Assembly: GCF_014635045.1 (NCBI RefSeq)
Contig: NZ_BMCF01000001.1
Location: 496,001-560,000 of the forward strand
Direction: 5' to 3'
Source: Staphylococcus nepalensis
Lineage (GTDB): Bacteria > Bacillota > Bacilli > Staphylococcales > Staphylococcaceae
DNA length: 64,000 nt
Shown here: in pieces, positions 27,636 to 37,188 of the stretch
Position numbering within the stretch: position 1 is the stretch's first letter
How the letters are laid out: each line of letters begins with the position of its first letter
Notes under the pieces: generated by a model
Told to the model about the DNA's origin: nothing
Database searches by the model: none
The model's input: the letters and a program-made list of their open reading frames with translations, nothing else
Position numbers and translations under genes: made by a program

Positions 27636-29057
27636 CTAATCGTTGTATGTTGGTCCTTGATATTCATGCTTAACTTCTTGCTCCCACCATAATGCGTCCT
27701 TTGGGTTTTGAATGACGTCTTCAAAATCTTCTTGTGTTTCAACGTTTGGATATGATCCTCTTAGAGATTTATTTGATGTGGATTTAAACATAGTTAAGAA
27801 AATAATAAGTCCAACTACATTAATGAACATTAAATAATACGATGGTGCAATTTGTTGTCCGGTCGTTTCTACCAATGTAGAAAGTATAAATGGCGTTAAA
27901 CCGCCAAAAATAGCAGCGCCGATATTATAAACAAGAGACAACGTACGTAATCTCACTTTAGTATGGAACATACTCGGTAATACTGAAGGCATAACGCCTT
28001 CAAATGTTGACATAAATAGTGCAATGATAAATAACCCAATCACCACGAACGGCAACATCGGTATACTCATTAACCAAAACGCGAGTACGGAGAATAAACT
28101 AAATCCAACTAAACCAAATATAATGGTACGCTTATTACCAATTTTATCACTGTACCAACCGAAGAAAAAAACAGCTGGTATCATAAGTAACATCGTAATC
28201 GTACTGAGTATAGAGCCCATCGTTCCACCTAAATTAATCGTTGCATTTAAGAAAGATGGCATATAAGATAACACCATATAATTAGCTACATTTAAGAAAG
28301 CCACACCTGTAAAGCAAACCACTACATCTTTCCAATAATATTTAAATATATCTAAATATGAATATTCTAATTCTTCTTGTTCTTCTAACGTAGACTCATA
28401 TGCAGGACTTTCATCAAGTGATGAACGAAGGATAATACCCACAATACCTAATGGCGCTGCAATGATAAATGGAATTCTCCAACCCCATTCAGCCATTTGT
28501 TGATCGTTCAACAAGCTATACATCGTACCTGCTAATATGGCGGCTAAAATATTTCCAGCAAGTGTACCTACCTCAAGTCCACTGCCTAATTTGCCACGTG
28601 TTTTATCTGGCGAAGTCTCAGCAATATACGTCATTGCGCCTGCGTATTCCCCACCTGTTGAAAATGATTGAATCATTCGTACAACTAACAATAATATAGG
28701 CGCCCAAATACCAATTTGTTCTTGGGTCGGTAATAAACCAAGCATCAATGTTGAAGCTGCCATTAATAAAATAGTTGTCGATAAAACAATTTTCCGACCA
28801 TATTTATCTCCTAAGTGACTAAAAAATATGCCACCGATAGGTCTTACAATAAATGCAAACGCAAATACAGCAAATGTTGAAACAATCTGCATTTCTTGTG
28901 GTAGATTACCAAAGAAATTTGCACTTATAATCACTGCTAATTGCGCGTATAGACCAAAATCAAACCATTCGATTGCATTACCAATCCCCGTAGCTACAAC
29001 CCCTTTTTTAGCTTGACCTGAATCTATATGATTCACTTTTTCTTTTTTAAACTTCAC
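27636..29057 (-). CDS. MFS transporter, metabolite:H+ symporter (ProP-like)
   Basis: A 473-residue, 12-helix carrier. GIGNAIEWFDFGLYAQLAV, the loop HLGDKYGRKIVL and SFSTGGEYAGAMTYIAETSP are hallmarks of the ProP/KgtP/ShiA branch. Staphylococcal relatives are called proline/betaine transporter ProP, but citrate, alpha-ketoglutarate or another metabolite remains possible. The C-terminal tail is hydrophilic and shorter than the coiled coil of E. coli ProP. It diverges from the nucleoside hydrolase gene. Confidence 0.8.
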   Translation of the reverse strand: MKFKKEKVNHIDSGQAKKGVVATGIGNAIEWFDFGLYAQLAVIISANFFGNLPQEMQIVSTFAVFAFAFIVRPIGGIFFSHLGDKYGRKIVLSTTILLMAASTLMLGLLPTQEQIGIWAPILLLVVRMIQSFSTGGEYAGAMTYIAETSPDKTRGKLGSGLEVGTLAGNILAAILAGTMYSLLNDQQMAEWGWRIPFIIAAPLGIVGIILRSSLDESPAYESTLEEQEELEYSYLDIFKYYWKDVVVCFTGVAFLNVANYMVLSYMPSFLNATINLGGTMGSILSTITMLLMIPAVFFFGWYSDKIGNKRTIIFGLVGFSLFSVLAFWLMSIPMLPFVVIGLFIIALFMSTFEGVMPSVLPSMFHTKVRLRTLSLVYNIGAAIFGGLTPFILSTLVETTGQQIAPSYYLMFINVVGLIIFLTMFKSTSNKSLRGSYPNVETQEDFEDVIQNPKDALWWEQEVKHEYQGPTYND

Positions 29058-29258
29058 AAAAATAACACCCCTTATTTACTTTCATAAATATAAAATAACC
29101 TATACATTAATTTATAAACACTTGAATGATGTATATTTAAAATTTCATTTTATATATTTAATCAATTTAATAATCTATGCGTTGATAAACAAAGATATGT
29201 ATTTGATACTTATTTGGTATAATCATTTTAAATAATCAAAATTGGAGGACTAAATATT

Positions 29259-30197
29259 ATGAAGAAGGTTTATTTCAATCATGATGGTGGCGTAGATGAT
29301 TTAATTTCGCTTTTCTTATTAATACATATGGAGGATATCGATTTAATTGGTGTCAGCGCAATTGGTGCCGATAGTTATATCGAACCAGCTACAAGCGCTT
29401 CTCAAAAAATAGTGAATCGTTTTTCAAAAACGCCTATTCACATAGCAGCTTCGAAAGAACGTGGTAAGAACCCATTCCCTAAAGACTGGCGTATGCATGC
29501 CTTTTTTATGGATGCCCTACCTATTTTAAATGAACAAGTACCTCAACAATCTCAACTATTAGCGGATTCAGCTTACGAAGATATTATAGAAAAAGTGAAC
29601 ATGAGCAAAGAAAAAGTAACATTATTATTTACTGGCCCACTTACTGATTTAGCTAAAGCCATTGCTGTGGATCCAAAAATTGTCCATAACATTGAACGTC
29701 TTGTTTGGATGGGTGGCACATTCTTAGAAAAAGGAAATGTTGAAGAACCAGAACATGATGGTACAGCTGAATGGAACGCGTTCTGGGATCCTGAAGCAGT
29801 TAAAACTGTTTTTGATACAGAAATGAAAATTGATATGGTCGCTTTAGAAAGCACGAATCAGGTCCCAATGACGTGGGATATCAGACAAATGTGGGCAAAT
29901 GAACGTCATTATACAGGCGTAGATTTTTTAGGTGTAAGTTATGCAGCTGTTCCACCTCTCACACATTTCCAAACAAATTCTACTTATTTTTTATGGGATG
30001 TTTTGACTACCGCTTATGTAGGTAAACCAAACCTTGTAAAGCAATATGATGTTAAAGCCTCTGTTTATACGGAAGGTCCTAGTCAAGGTCGTACCTATAT
30101 CGATGAACAAAACGGGCGGTTACTTTCTGTCGTGAACCATGTTGAACATAACGATTTCTTTAATTACATCACAAAGTTAGCTAAAAAAGTAAAATAA
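29259..30197 (+). CDS. Nucleoside hydrolase (inosine-uridine preferring family)
   Basis: A 312-residue member of the IU-nucleoside hydrolase fold, which splits nucleosides into base and ribose. The calcium-site motif reads NHDGGVDD (residues 7-14), keeping Asp9, Asp13 and Asp14 but with Asn in place of the usual first Asp of DxDPGxDD. TGPLTDLAKAI and VWMGGTF are conserved core segments. Position beside a carrier hints at salvage of imported nucleosides. GGAGG precedes the ATG and a 22-base hairpin follows the stop. Confidence 0.85.
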   Translation: MKKVYFNHDGGVDDLISLFLLIHMEDIDLIGVSAIGADSYIEPATSASQKIVNRFSKTPIHIAASKERGKNPFPKDWRMHAFFMDALPILNEQVPQQSQLLADSAYEDIIEKVNMSKEKVTLLFTGPLTDLAKAIAVDPKIVHNIERLVWMGGTFLEKGNVEEPEHDGTAEWNAFWDPEAVKTVFDTEMKIDMVALESTNQVPMTWDIRQMWANERHYTGVDFLGVSYAAVPPLTHFQTNSTYFLWDVLTTAYVGKPNLVKQYDVKASVYTEGPSQGRTYIDEQNGRLLSVVNHVEHNDFFNYITKLAKKVK

Positions 30198-30250
30198 ACA
30201 AGAAGAAACACAGTCAGTTTACAATCTTTGACTGTGTTTCTTCTTGTTTA
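30195..30250. terminator. Bidirectional terminator, perfect 22-base stem
   Basis: Perfect arms 30195-30216 and 30229-30250 with a 12-base loop, overlapping the nucleoside hydrolase stop codon and flanked by T/A runs on both sides. It serves the convergent CapA-like gene as well. Confidence 0.9.
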
Positions 30251-30317
30251 TTTTAAAATTATTTCTAATGTAACCATTTATACATTTGGCTTTAACATGA
30301 CTTACTTTAGTAATTGT

Positions 30318-31460
30318 TTAGTAGCTCTGCTCAGTTAGAAATGCATCGTTAATGTTGTCTTGTGTAATTGTTTTTAAACGCTTTGTTGTTACCTCTCCCT
30401 TATCATTTTGATTTAAACCGTGTTTGCGTGCTAATGCATCATTATATTGATTTAATGAGTACATTTTAAAATTATGCCTGTCATCTTTATAGAATGACTG
30501 CTGCATTTCATAATGAGTCACAAGCGACTTCCATTTTACATTATTGATTTCTATGCCTTTAGGTGTTTTTTTAATATTAAACGCTATATTACCACCGAGT
30601 ATATTATTTTCATCACCTGTTGATTGTCCATTCAAAAAATTTCCCAGAGAATAAGCAACTAAGGTTTTATGATTATTTTTACCCTTTATCCATTTTACAG
30701 GTTGAATTACATGCGGATGTGTTCCAATCACTACATCCACACCAGCATCAGCAAATATTTTGGCATATTTTTGTTGCATTTGGTTAGGTTGGTGTTTACC
30801 TTCGTTACCCCAATGTGCCGAAACAATCACTACATCACTTTGTTTTTTAGCTTTAGCCACATCTTGCTTAATTTGTTTTTCATCAAAATAATTAATATAA
30901 TACGGTTGTTTAGGTTGGATATCATTCGTGCCATATGTATAACTTAATAAAGCAACATCTACATTATTTTTATGTATCGTTTGAATTGTATTACGATTAT
31001 TTTGTGAATCATACGTACCAAAATACGCTATGTCCTCAAATTTTTCCCAAAGGTTAATCTCATTTATAAGACCACTTGAACCTTGGTCTAATGTATGGTT
31101 ATTAGACCCATTTACTAAATCAAAACCAGTGTTTGATATATCTCTTGCTATCGCCTCCGGTGTATTGAAACGCTTAAAACCAGATAATCCTTTACTGTCT
31201 CCGCCAATCGGAGATTCTTGATTAATAAAAGCAATATCCGCAGATTCAACGTCGCTTTTAATGGGACGGTACATCGGTTTAAAATCAAAGCTTCCATCAG
31301 CTTTTAATGCATCATTGTAAACTTCTGGATGAATTAAATTATCCCCTACTGCATAAAAAGAAATATTGTGATTTAAATGCTTTATATTAAGCACACAAAA
31401 TATACTACCAACTATAAAAAGTAAAAATAATAAAGTAAGTAAAAACTTGTATTTCAGCAC
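30318..31460 (-). CDS. CapA-family surface protein (poly-gamma-glutamate synthesis CapA/PgsA domain)
   Basis: A 380-residue protein with an N-terminal membrane helix (residues 5-24) and an extracytoplasmic metallophosphatase-like PGA_cap domain: FYAVGDNLIHPEVY, NQESPIGGD, GSNNHTLDQG, VSAHWGNEGKHQPN and GTHPHVIQPV give the metal-ligand pattern of the family. CapA proteins act in poly-gamma-glutamate capsule assembly, but no capB or capC is near, so this is a stand-alone paralogue and its substrate is unknown. Confidence 0.8.
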   Translation of the reverse strand: MLKYKFLLTLLFLLFIVGSIFCVLNIKHLNHNISFYAVGDNLIHPEVYNDALKADGSFDFKPMYRPIKSDVESADIAFINQESPIGGDSKGLSGFKRFNTPEAIARDISNTGFDLVNGSNNHTLDQGSSGLINEINLWEKFEDIAYFGTYDSQNNRNTIQTIHKNNVDVALLSYTYGTNDIQPKQPYYINYFDEKQIKQDVAKAKKQSDVVIVSAHWGNEGKHQPNQMQQKYAKIFADAGVDVVIGTHPHVIQPVKWIKGKNNHKTLVAYSLGNFLNGQSTGDENNILGGNIAFNIKKTPKGIEINNVKWKSLVTHYEMQQSFYKDDRHNFKMYSLNQYNDALARKHGLNQNDKGEVTTKRLKTITQDNINDAFLTEQSY

Positions 31461-31776
31461 TTATAAAACAATCCTTTCTATTTAACATAATCTTAATTTT
31501 ATATTTTTCACTATCAATTTAACCTATAAATACATATATAAACTTTTTATAACTTAATCAACTATAAAAACACCTCCGTATAAACTCATTTTAATATGAA
31601 TACACGAAGGTGTTTTAGTATTTTTAGCCAAAAGGGAGCCCAATTTCAAAAATAGGAGATTTTTTATTTTACTCATAAATGTTTATATATCGCATGAAAT
31701 CTAACTACCATTAACAAACAATGACCACTATTTATCTTAATTTACATTCATATTTATCAATTTAAATACATCCATT
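31461..31776. other. 316-base intergenic region
   Basis: Holds the hairpin at 31567-31616 and, left of it, the presumed promoter of the CapA-like gene. No reading frame is credible on either strand. Confidence 0.5.
31567..31616 (-). terminator. Terminator downstream of the nitroreductase gene
   Basis: AAAACACCT pairs with AGGTGTTTT, extended by CGTA/TACACG, with a T-run on the minus strand. It is about 160 bases beyond the nitroreductase stop. Confidence 0.65.
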
Positions 31777-32403
31777 TTAAACGTATTTTGTAACCGTATC
31801 TGCCGATAATCTATAAGAATCATGCCCAGGATTTTTTGCTTTCCCAATCGCAACAATCATTACTGGTTCAAAACGCGTAGCGTCTAAACCAAAAGTCTCA
31901 GCAATTTGATCTTTTTCAAATCCGCCTATTGGATTCGTATCATAACCATGTGATCTTGCAACAAGCATCAATTGCATAGCTGCCAAACTACTATCTATTT
32001 TAATAATATCGTTCATTTCTGTACGGTTTAAACTTTGATATAACGGTAATATTTTCCCTAGCATTTCAATTTTTACATTTTCTGGCATATAGCCATTTAA
32101 AACTGCATTACTGTATATTTCTTCACCATACTCATAGTTTTTCATATCTCCTAATATAATAACCATAGCAGATGATGTGTCATTTTGACGTGTGTTAAAT
32201 CGAACAAGTGGTCTTAATTTATCTTTGCCTTCTTCACTTTCGACAACTAAAAATCTCCAAGGTTGCATATTTACAGATGAAGGGGCTTTGGTTGCCTTTT
32301 GTATCATCTCTTCCATTTCTGTTTGAGGAATTTTTACATTTTCGTCAAATACTTTTACTGACTTTCTATTTAATACAATATCTTCAAAATCATTACTTTT
32401 CAT
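31777..32403 (-). CDS. Nitroreductase-family FMN oxidoreductase
   Basis: A 208-residue nitroreductase-fold enzyme. The N-terminal segment LNRKSVKVFDENVKI and the FMN loop TKAPSSVNMQPWRFLVVE are typical; SHGYDTNPIGGFEKDQIAETF and the C-terminal IVAIGKAK follow as expected. It uses NAD(P)H and bound FMN to reduce nitro compounds or quinones; the natural substrate is unknown. Single gene, AAGGAGAG before the ATG, divergent from the teichoic acid transferase gene. Confidence 0.85.
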   Translation of the reverse strand: MKSNDFEDIVLNRKSVKVFDENVKIPQTEMEEMIQKATKAPSSVNMQPWRFLVVESEEGKDKLRPLVRFNTRQNDTSSAMVIILGDMKNYEYGEEIYSNAVLNGYMPENVKIEMLGKILPLYQSLNRTEMNDIIKIDSSLAAMQLMLVARSHGYDTNPIGGFEKDQIAETFGLDATRFEPVMIVAIGKAKNPGHDSYRLSADTVTKYV

Positions 32404-32796
32404 TTTTATATCTCTCCTTAACTTTTTTCACAAAATCAAATTATACTCAATTTAATTAAATATACAAATCATTTGTTTAAGGTTTTATTTTTTATTTACT
32501 CAAAAATTTTTCTGATTAACGAACTCTATAAAGTCATCATTTTACATAAATGTTATAATTGAATTTGTTATAAAAACTAATTATCTATATATAATATATA
32601 CATCACAAAATACGATCATAAAAAATCAATGGTTGATATTTTGAATATATCTTTATATTGTAGTAAAATAGGTAAATCCGCTTTGATTCTCAAATAGAAT
32701 AATAATTAAATTATAAAATATCCTATTATTTAAGAATATGAACATTATATTTTACTTTAAATAATAAATAGAGATAATTGAAAAAGAGGTAAAGTA
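32404..32796. other. 393-base divergent intergenic region
   Basis: Very AT-rich, no reading frame or strong dyad found. It must carry the promoters of the nitroreductase and of the teichoic acid transferase gene; its length suggests a regulated promoter for the latter. Confidence 0.5.
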
Positions 32797-34953
32797 ATGA
32801 AATCTATATCGGTCATTGTAACTTATTATAACTCAGAAGATTATATTGAAAATTGCTTGAATAGTCTAAAAAATCAAAGATTCCAAGATTTTGAATTAAT
32901 ATTAGTTAATGATGGCTCAACTGATAATTCAAAAAAAATTGCAAACGATACTATTAAAAATTGGGATCTTCCCATTAAAGTAATTGATTTAAAACAAAAC
33001 TATGGTCACGCACATGCGAGAAATATTGCGCTACAAGAAGTAACGTCACCGTATTTTATATTTGTAGATTCGGATGATTATCTTGCGTCTTATGCGCTTG
33101 CATTTTATATGAAAAAATTAAACCAATATGATGCTTTAATCGCGCCTATCCATTCTTTCACTTTAGATGTTCCACAATACGTAGATCAAAACTTAGTGAA
33201 AGTAGAATATTTAAATACAAAATCAAAATCAAATCAATTTTTACGTAAGCATTCAGCATGTAATATTGTTTTCAAGACAGCAATCATGCGCGGCCACGAC
33301 ATTAAATTCAACGAAGATTTAAATATATTTATTGACTGGTCATTCATCTTAGAATTTATTAAATATGCTAATGGATTTGTAAGAGTCAGTAGGTTTCCTT
33401 TCTATATCAAAGGCGAAATTTACGACCCATTTGAAAAACCAACGTTATCTACACAAAGCTTTAACATTATTTTCAACGACTATGTATATAGTTTTTCTGA
33501 TTCGGTGAAACGTGCACCATTAAAAGAAAATAAAAAATTCATCAAAAATAAAATGAAAAATTTATATAAGGATTCATTTGAACCTTCACTAAAGAAAACA
33601 CCAGAAAGATATGAAGCTAATAGTGAGTTATTACCAAAAGTAACTAAACAATTAATGACTACTATTTTCAAAAGTGAAAAACCATTATTTATTTTAGAAT
33701 CCTTAATGTTGATGTTTAACAAGAAAAAACCAGCATTTAAAATTAATAAGTTAAGAAAGAATGCACGCTTAGCTAAAAATGTTATTTTACGTCGTAAAAA
33801 TAAAAATCGTTCATTGTATCTACTTACTGACAATGAAAATAAAGTCAAACCCAATACAATCGTGTTCGAAGCTTTCGGTGGTAAGAACTATAGTGATAGT
33901 CCAAAATATATCTATGAATATATGATGAAATACCACCCAAACTATGAATTTATTTGGGTGTTTAGCAAACCTAATCAAGTTTATTTACCTGGTCCTGCTA
34001 CAAAAGTCAAAAAAGGCTCCAAAGCATATTACGAAGCTTATGCTAACGCTAAATACTGGGTGACGAACGCAAGATTACCATTATACTTAAATAAAAAAGC
34101 TAATCAAGTTTACATCCAAACTTGGCACGGAACACCGCTAAAACGTTTAGCTAACGATATGAAAGTTATCCGTATGCCTGGAACCACTACAGAGAATTAC
34201 AAACGAAACTTCAAAGAAGAAACAAGTCGCTGGGATTACCTTATTTCGCCAAACGCGTACTCATCTAAAATATTTGAAACAGCATTCTGGATGCCTCCAG
34301 AAAAAATACTTGAAATTGGATACCCTAGAAATGATGTATTAGTCAATCGCGCTAATGATCAAGATTATATTCAAGAAATCAAAGAAAATTTAAATCTACC
34401 TAAAGATAAAAAAGTCATTATGTATGCACCTACCTGGCGTGATGATGAATTTGTTAAAAAAGGTAAATATCTATTTGATTTAAAAATTGATTTAAGTAAT
34501 TTGCAACAAAAAATTGGTGATGACTATGTCATTTTATTAAGAATGCACTATTTAATTGCTAATGCTTTAGACTTAAGAGGATTTGAAGATTTTGCAATTG
34601 ATGTATCAGATTATAGCGATATCTCAGAATTATATTTAATCTCTGATTGTCTAATAACAGATTATTCTTCTGTTATGTTTGATTATGGCGTTCTCAAAAG
34701 ACCTCAAATTTTCTTTGCTTATGATTTAGATAAATATGCTAAAGATTTAAGAGGATTCTACCTAGACTATCATAAAGATTTACCTGGCCCTATTTACCAA
34801 GACGCCTATCAATTAGCAGAAGATTTACAACGCTTAGATCAAATTGAAACAGATTATAAAGCAAAAATAAATCAATTCCATGATAATTTCTGTTCAATTG
34901 AAAACGGTAAAGCATCGAAAGCCATAGCTGATTTAATAACACAAGACAAGTAA
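32797..34953 (+). CDS. Fused family-2 glycosyltransferase and CDP-glycerol/ribitol glycerophosphotransferase (TagF-like)
   Basis: A 718-residue two-domain enzyme. Residues 1 to about 215 are a GT-A glycosyltransferase (SVIVTYYNSEDYIENCLNSL, LVNDGSTDN, FVDSDDY). Residues about 350-715 are a Glyphos_transf domain: QTWHGTPLKRL, MYAPTWRDDEF and CLITDYSSVMFDYG contain the conserved catalytic histidine region and nucleotide-binding residues of TagF/TarL. It should polymerise or decorate a glycerol- or ribitol-phosphate chain at the inner membrane face. No other tag/tar gene is near. GAGGT precedes the ATG. Confidence 0.85.
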   Translation: MKSISVIVTYYNSEDYIENCLNSLKNQRFQDFELILVNDGSTDNSKKIANDTIKNWDLPIKVIDLKQNYGHAHARNIALQEVTSPYFIFVDSDDYLASYALAFYMKKLNQYDALIAPIHSFTLDVPQYVDQNLVKVEYLNTKSKSNQFLRKHSACNIVFKTAIMRGHDIKFNEDLNIFIDWSFILEFIKYANGFVRVSRFPFYIKGEIYDPFEKPTLSTQSFNIIFNDYVYSFSDSVKRAPLKENKKFIKNKMKNLYKDSFEPSLKKTPERYEANSELLPKVTKQLMTTIFKSEKPLFILESLMLMFNKKKPAFKINKLRKNARLAKNVILRRKNKNRSLYLLTDNENKVKPNTIVFEAFGGKNYSDSPKYIYEYMMKYHPNYEFIWVFSKPNQVYLPGPATKVKKGSKAYYEAYANAKYWVTNARLPLYLNKKANQVYIQTWHGTPLKRLANDMKVIRMPGTTTENYKRNFKEETSRWDYLISPNAYSSKIFETAFWMPPEKILEIGYPRNDVLVNRANDQDYIQEIKENLNLPKDKKVIMYAPTWRDDEFVKKGKYLFDLKIDLSNLQQKIGDDYVILLRMHYLIANALDLRGFEDFAIDVSDYSDISELYLISDCLITDYSSVMFDYGVLKRPQIFFAYDLDKYAKDLRGFYLDYHKDLPGPIYQDAYQLAEDLQRLDQIETDYKAKINQFHDNFCSIENGKASKAIADLITQDK

Positions 34954-34965
34954 ATCACAAAACAT

Positions 34966-35010
34966 ATAATAACGCCGGTCGCATTAATTCTTTGCGATCG
35001 GCGTTATTAT
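34966..35010. terminator. Bidirectional terminator between the tagF-like and ftsW-like genes
   Basis: A 17-base GC-rich stem (ATAATAACGCCGGTCGC against its complement, one G:T) with an 11-base loop, between convergent genes and with T-rich ends. Confidence 0.85.
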
Positions 35011-35039
35011 ATATTACAACATTCATAAATTTTGATTAT

Positions 35040-36233
35040 TTAATAACCTTTATCAAAATTCATTTTATTTTCTTCATTTATCTTTTTCGTCACAGCAAGC
35101 AATGTACCAAATGCAATACTGACACTCAGCATCGAGGATCCACCATAACTTAACAATGGCAGCGTTACCCCTGTTAACGGAATTAAGCCTGATATACCTG
35201 CTAAATTAACAAACACTTGGATAAATAAGTAGCTCACAATCCCTACACATATTAATTTATAAAAATGATTACGTGTTTTATTCGCATATATAAGACCTTT
35301 AAATAAAATAAAACCGTAAATAATTAAAATAAATAATACGCCTATTAAACCAAGTTCTTCAGCAATTACTGTGAAAATAAAGTCTGTATGCGGTTCAGGC
35401 AAATACCCTAACTTAGCCACACCATTACCTATCCCATTACCACTAAATCCCCCATTACCAATAGACATAAGGGCACTTGTCAACTGGTAACCATCGTCAC
35501 TCTCATACTTAAAAGGGTTTATCATAACGTTAATCCGTTTTAATCTGTATGTATTTTCTGAATCTATCATTAAAGTATAAATCAAATAAAAAACCATAGG
35601 GATTAAAGTAAACCCCATAACTTGCAACTTAACTTTATTTGTTATACCTGAATAGATAAGTATACAAGCAATAATACCTACCGTTAATACAGTACCTCCC
35701 AAGTCGCCTTGAAGTAAAACTAATACTAAGCCAATACCCAGTAAAAATAAAGGCGCAAAGAGGTAACTTAATTTATGATGCTGTCGACTCGTTAAACGTT
35801 GATTAATGATATAAGAAAGATAAAAAATAGAAGTTAACTTTAAAAATTCTGAAGATTGAACACTAAAAAAGCCTAAGTTTATCCAATTTTTTGATCCATT
35901 AACTTCTTTACCAATTAACACAGTTAAACATAACAGCACCAACGTGCCAAATACAATCAACATTTGTACTTTAGTGTGCTTTAATATATTGATATTAATA
36001 AATAATGAAACAACAATGATTAAAATACCTAAAACTAAAAAAGTAAATTGTTTTTTCATAAAGTAATCGCTTGAAATCGCTTGGCCACCAGTTAACGCCC
36101 CTTTAGCTGCTGGCACCATGCTGGCACTGTATACCATAATAACACCTATAACCCCCAAAATAATAAAGCTTATGATTAAACTTATATCTACGCCTTTTTT
36201 ACTTTCATTTAGTTGTTTAAGCAAGTGCTTCAA
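35040..36233 (-). CDS. SEDS-family peptidoglycan polymerase, FtsW-type
   Basis: A 397-residue protein with about ten helices. VMVYSASMVPAAKGALTGG, EVNGSKNWINLGF, GNGIGNGVAKLGYLPEPHTD and the C-terminal LTGVTLPLLSYGGSS identify SEDS glycosyltransferases and favour the FtsW over the RodA branch. FtsW polymerises glycan strands from lipid II with a partner class B PBP. The housekeeping ftsW of staphylococci lies beside pyc, so this copy next to mnt genes is probably an additional paralogue; I cannot see the rest of the genome. Confidence 0.83.
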   Translation of the reverse strand: MKHLLKQLNESKKGVDISLIISFIILGVIGVIMVYSASMVPAAKGALTGGQAISSDYFMKKQFTFLVLGILIIVVSLFININILKHTKVQMLIVFGTLVLLCLTVLIGKEVNGSKNWINLGFFSVQSSEFLKLTSIFYLSYIINQRLTSRQHHKLSYLFAPLFLLGIGLVLVLLQGDLGGTVLTVGIIACILIYSGITNKVKLQVMGFTLIPMVFYLIYTLMIDSENTYRLKRINVMINPFKYESDDGYQLTSALMSIGNGGFSGNGIGNGVAKLGYLPEPHTDFIFTVIAEELGLIGVLFILIIYGFILFKGLIYANKTRNHFYKLICVGIVSYLFIQVFVNLAGISGLIPLTGVTLPLLSYGGSSMLSVSIAFGTLLAVTKKINEENKMNFDKGY

Positions 36234-36377
36234 TTCAATCTCCCCTTAAAAATCTTTAAAGTCCAGTTAATCAAATAATAACTCTTTTGACAATGGTTTA
36301 TATATAATTATTTTATAATTCAAAAAAACAACAAAGCATGCTTTAAACATTTAAAAAAGGTTATGTAAATAATATTT

Positions 36378-36391
36378 TTAGGTTTACCTAA
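36378..36391. promoter_or_regulatory. MntR/SirR (DtxR-family) operator of mntABC
   Basis: TTAGGTTTACCTAA is a perfect dyad (TTAGGT-TT-ACCTAA) of the DtxR/MntR operator type, about 40 bases before the mntA start. It predicts repression by manganese-loaded MntR. Confidence 0.75.
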
Positions 36392-36432
36392 TAATATTAT
36401 TTTGTTACATTAGAATAGTTGGAGGGAACAAA

Positions 36433-37188
36433 ATGTTAGAAACAAAAAATATTACAGTAACTTATAATAATACAATTGAAGCTTTAAAAGATATTAGTTT
36501 AGAAGTCCCACCAGGTAATATTTATGGCATTATAGGACCCAATGGTGCAGGTAAATCAACGTTAATCAAAGCTATGTTAGATTTATTACCTCATTCTGGT
36601 TATACATTATATAATGATAAACCAATCAAAACACAACGTAAAAATTTATCTTACGTTGAGCAAAAAAGTAATATTGATACGACTTTCCCTATGAAAGTCA
36701 TTGATTGTGTTATTTTAGGTATTTTCCCCACACTTAACCCTTTACAAAGACCGGGTAAACACGCAAAACAAAAAGCTGAAGAAGCTTTAAAAAAGGTTAA
36801 TATGTATGATTACCGCAATAGACAAATCAGTGATTTATCAGGTGGACAATTTCAACGTATTTTAATTGCAAGAACAATTATCCAAGACGCTGACTTGGTC
36901 TTTTTGGATGAACCTTTCGTAGGTATCGATATTACAAGCGAAAATATTATCATTAAATTATTAAAAGAAATGGCCAGACAAGGCAGAACAATATTAATCG
37001 TTCATCATGATTTATCTAAAGTGAATAAATATTTTGATGGGTTAATTCTGCTTAATAAATCGTTAATTGCTTATGGTGCTACTTCCGATGTATTTACTGG
37101 AGAGCATATTAAACGTGCATTTGGTTCGGAAATATTAGTGTCATCAGAACAAGGAGGTGCAGACAATGATTCAGCAATTCGTGAGTGA
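36433..37188 (+). CDS. mntA: Manganese ABC transporter ATP-binding protein
   Basis: A 251-residue ATPase of the metal-ion importer family: Walker A IIGPNGAGKSTLIK, signature LSGGQFQRILIA, Walker B LVFLDEPFVGID, H-loop LIVHHDLSKV. QKSNIDTTFPMKVIDCVI is typical of the Mn/Zn ATPases. First gene of mntABC, behind a DtxR-type operator; its end overlaps mntB by 23 bases. GGAGGG precedes the ATG. Confidence 0.92.
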   Translation: MLETKNITVTYNNTIEALKDISLEVPPGNIYGIIGPNGAGKSTLIKAMLDLLPHSGYTLYNDKPIKTQRKNLSYVEQKSNIDTTFPMKVIDCVILGIFPTLNPLQRPGKHAKQKAEEALKKVNMYDYRNRQISDLSGGQFQRILIARTIIQDADLVFLDEPFVGIDITSENIIIKLLKEMARQGRTILIVHHDLSKVNKYFDGLILLNKSLIAYGATSDVFTGEHIKRAFGSEILVSSEQGGADNDSAIRE

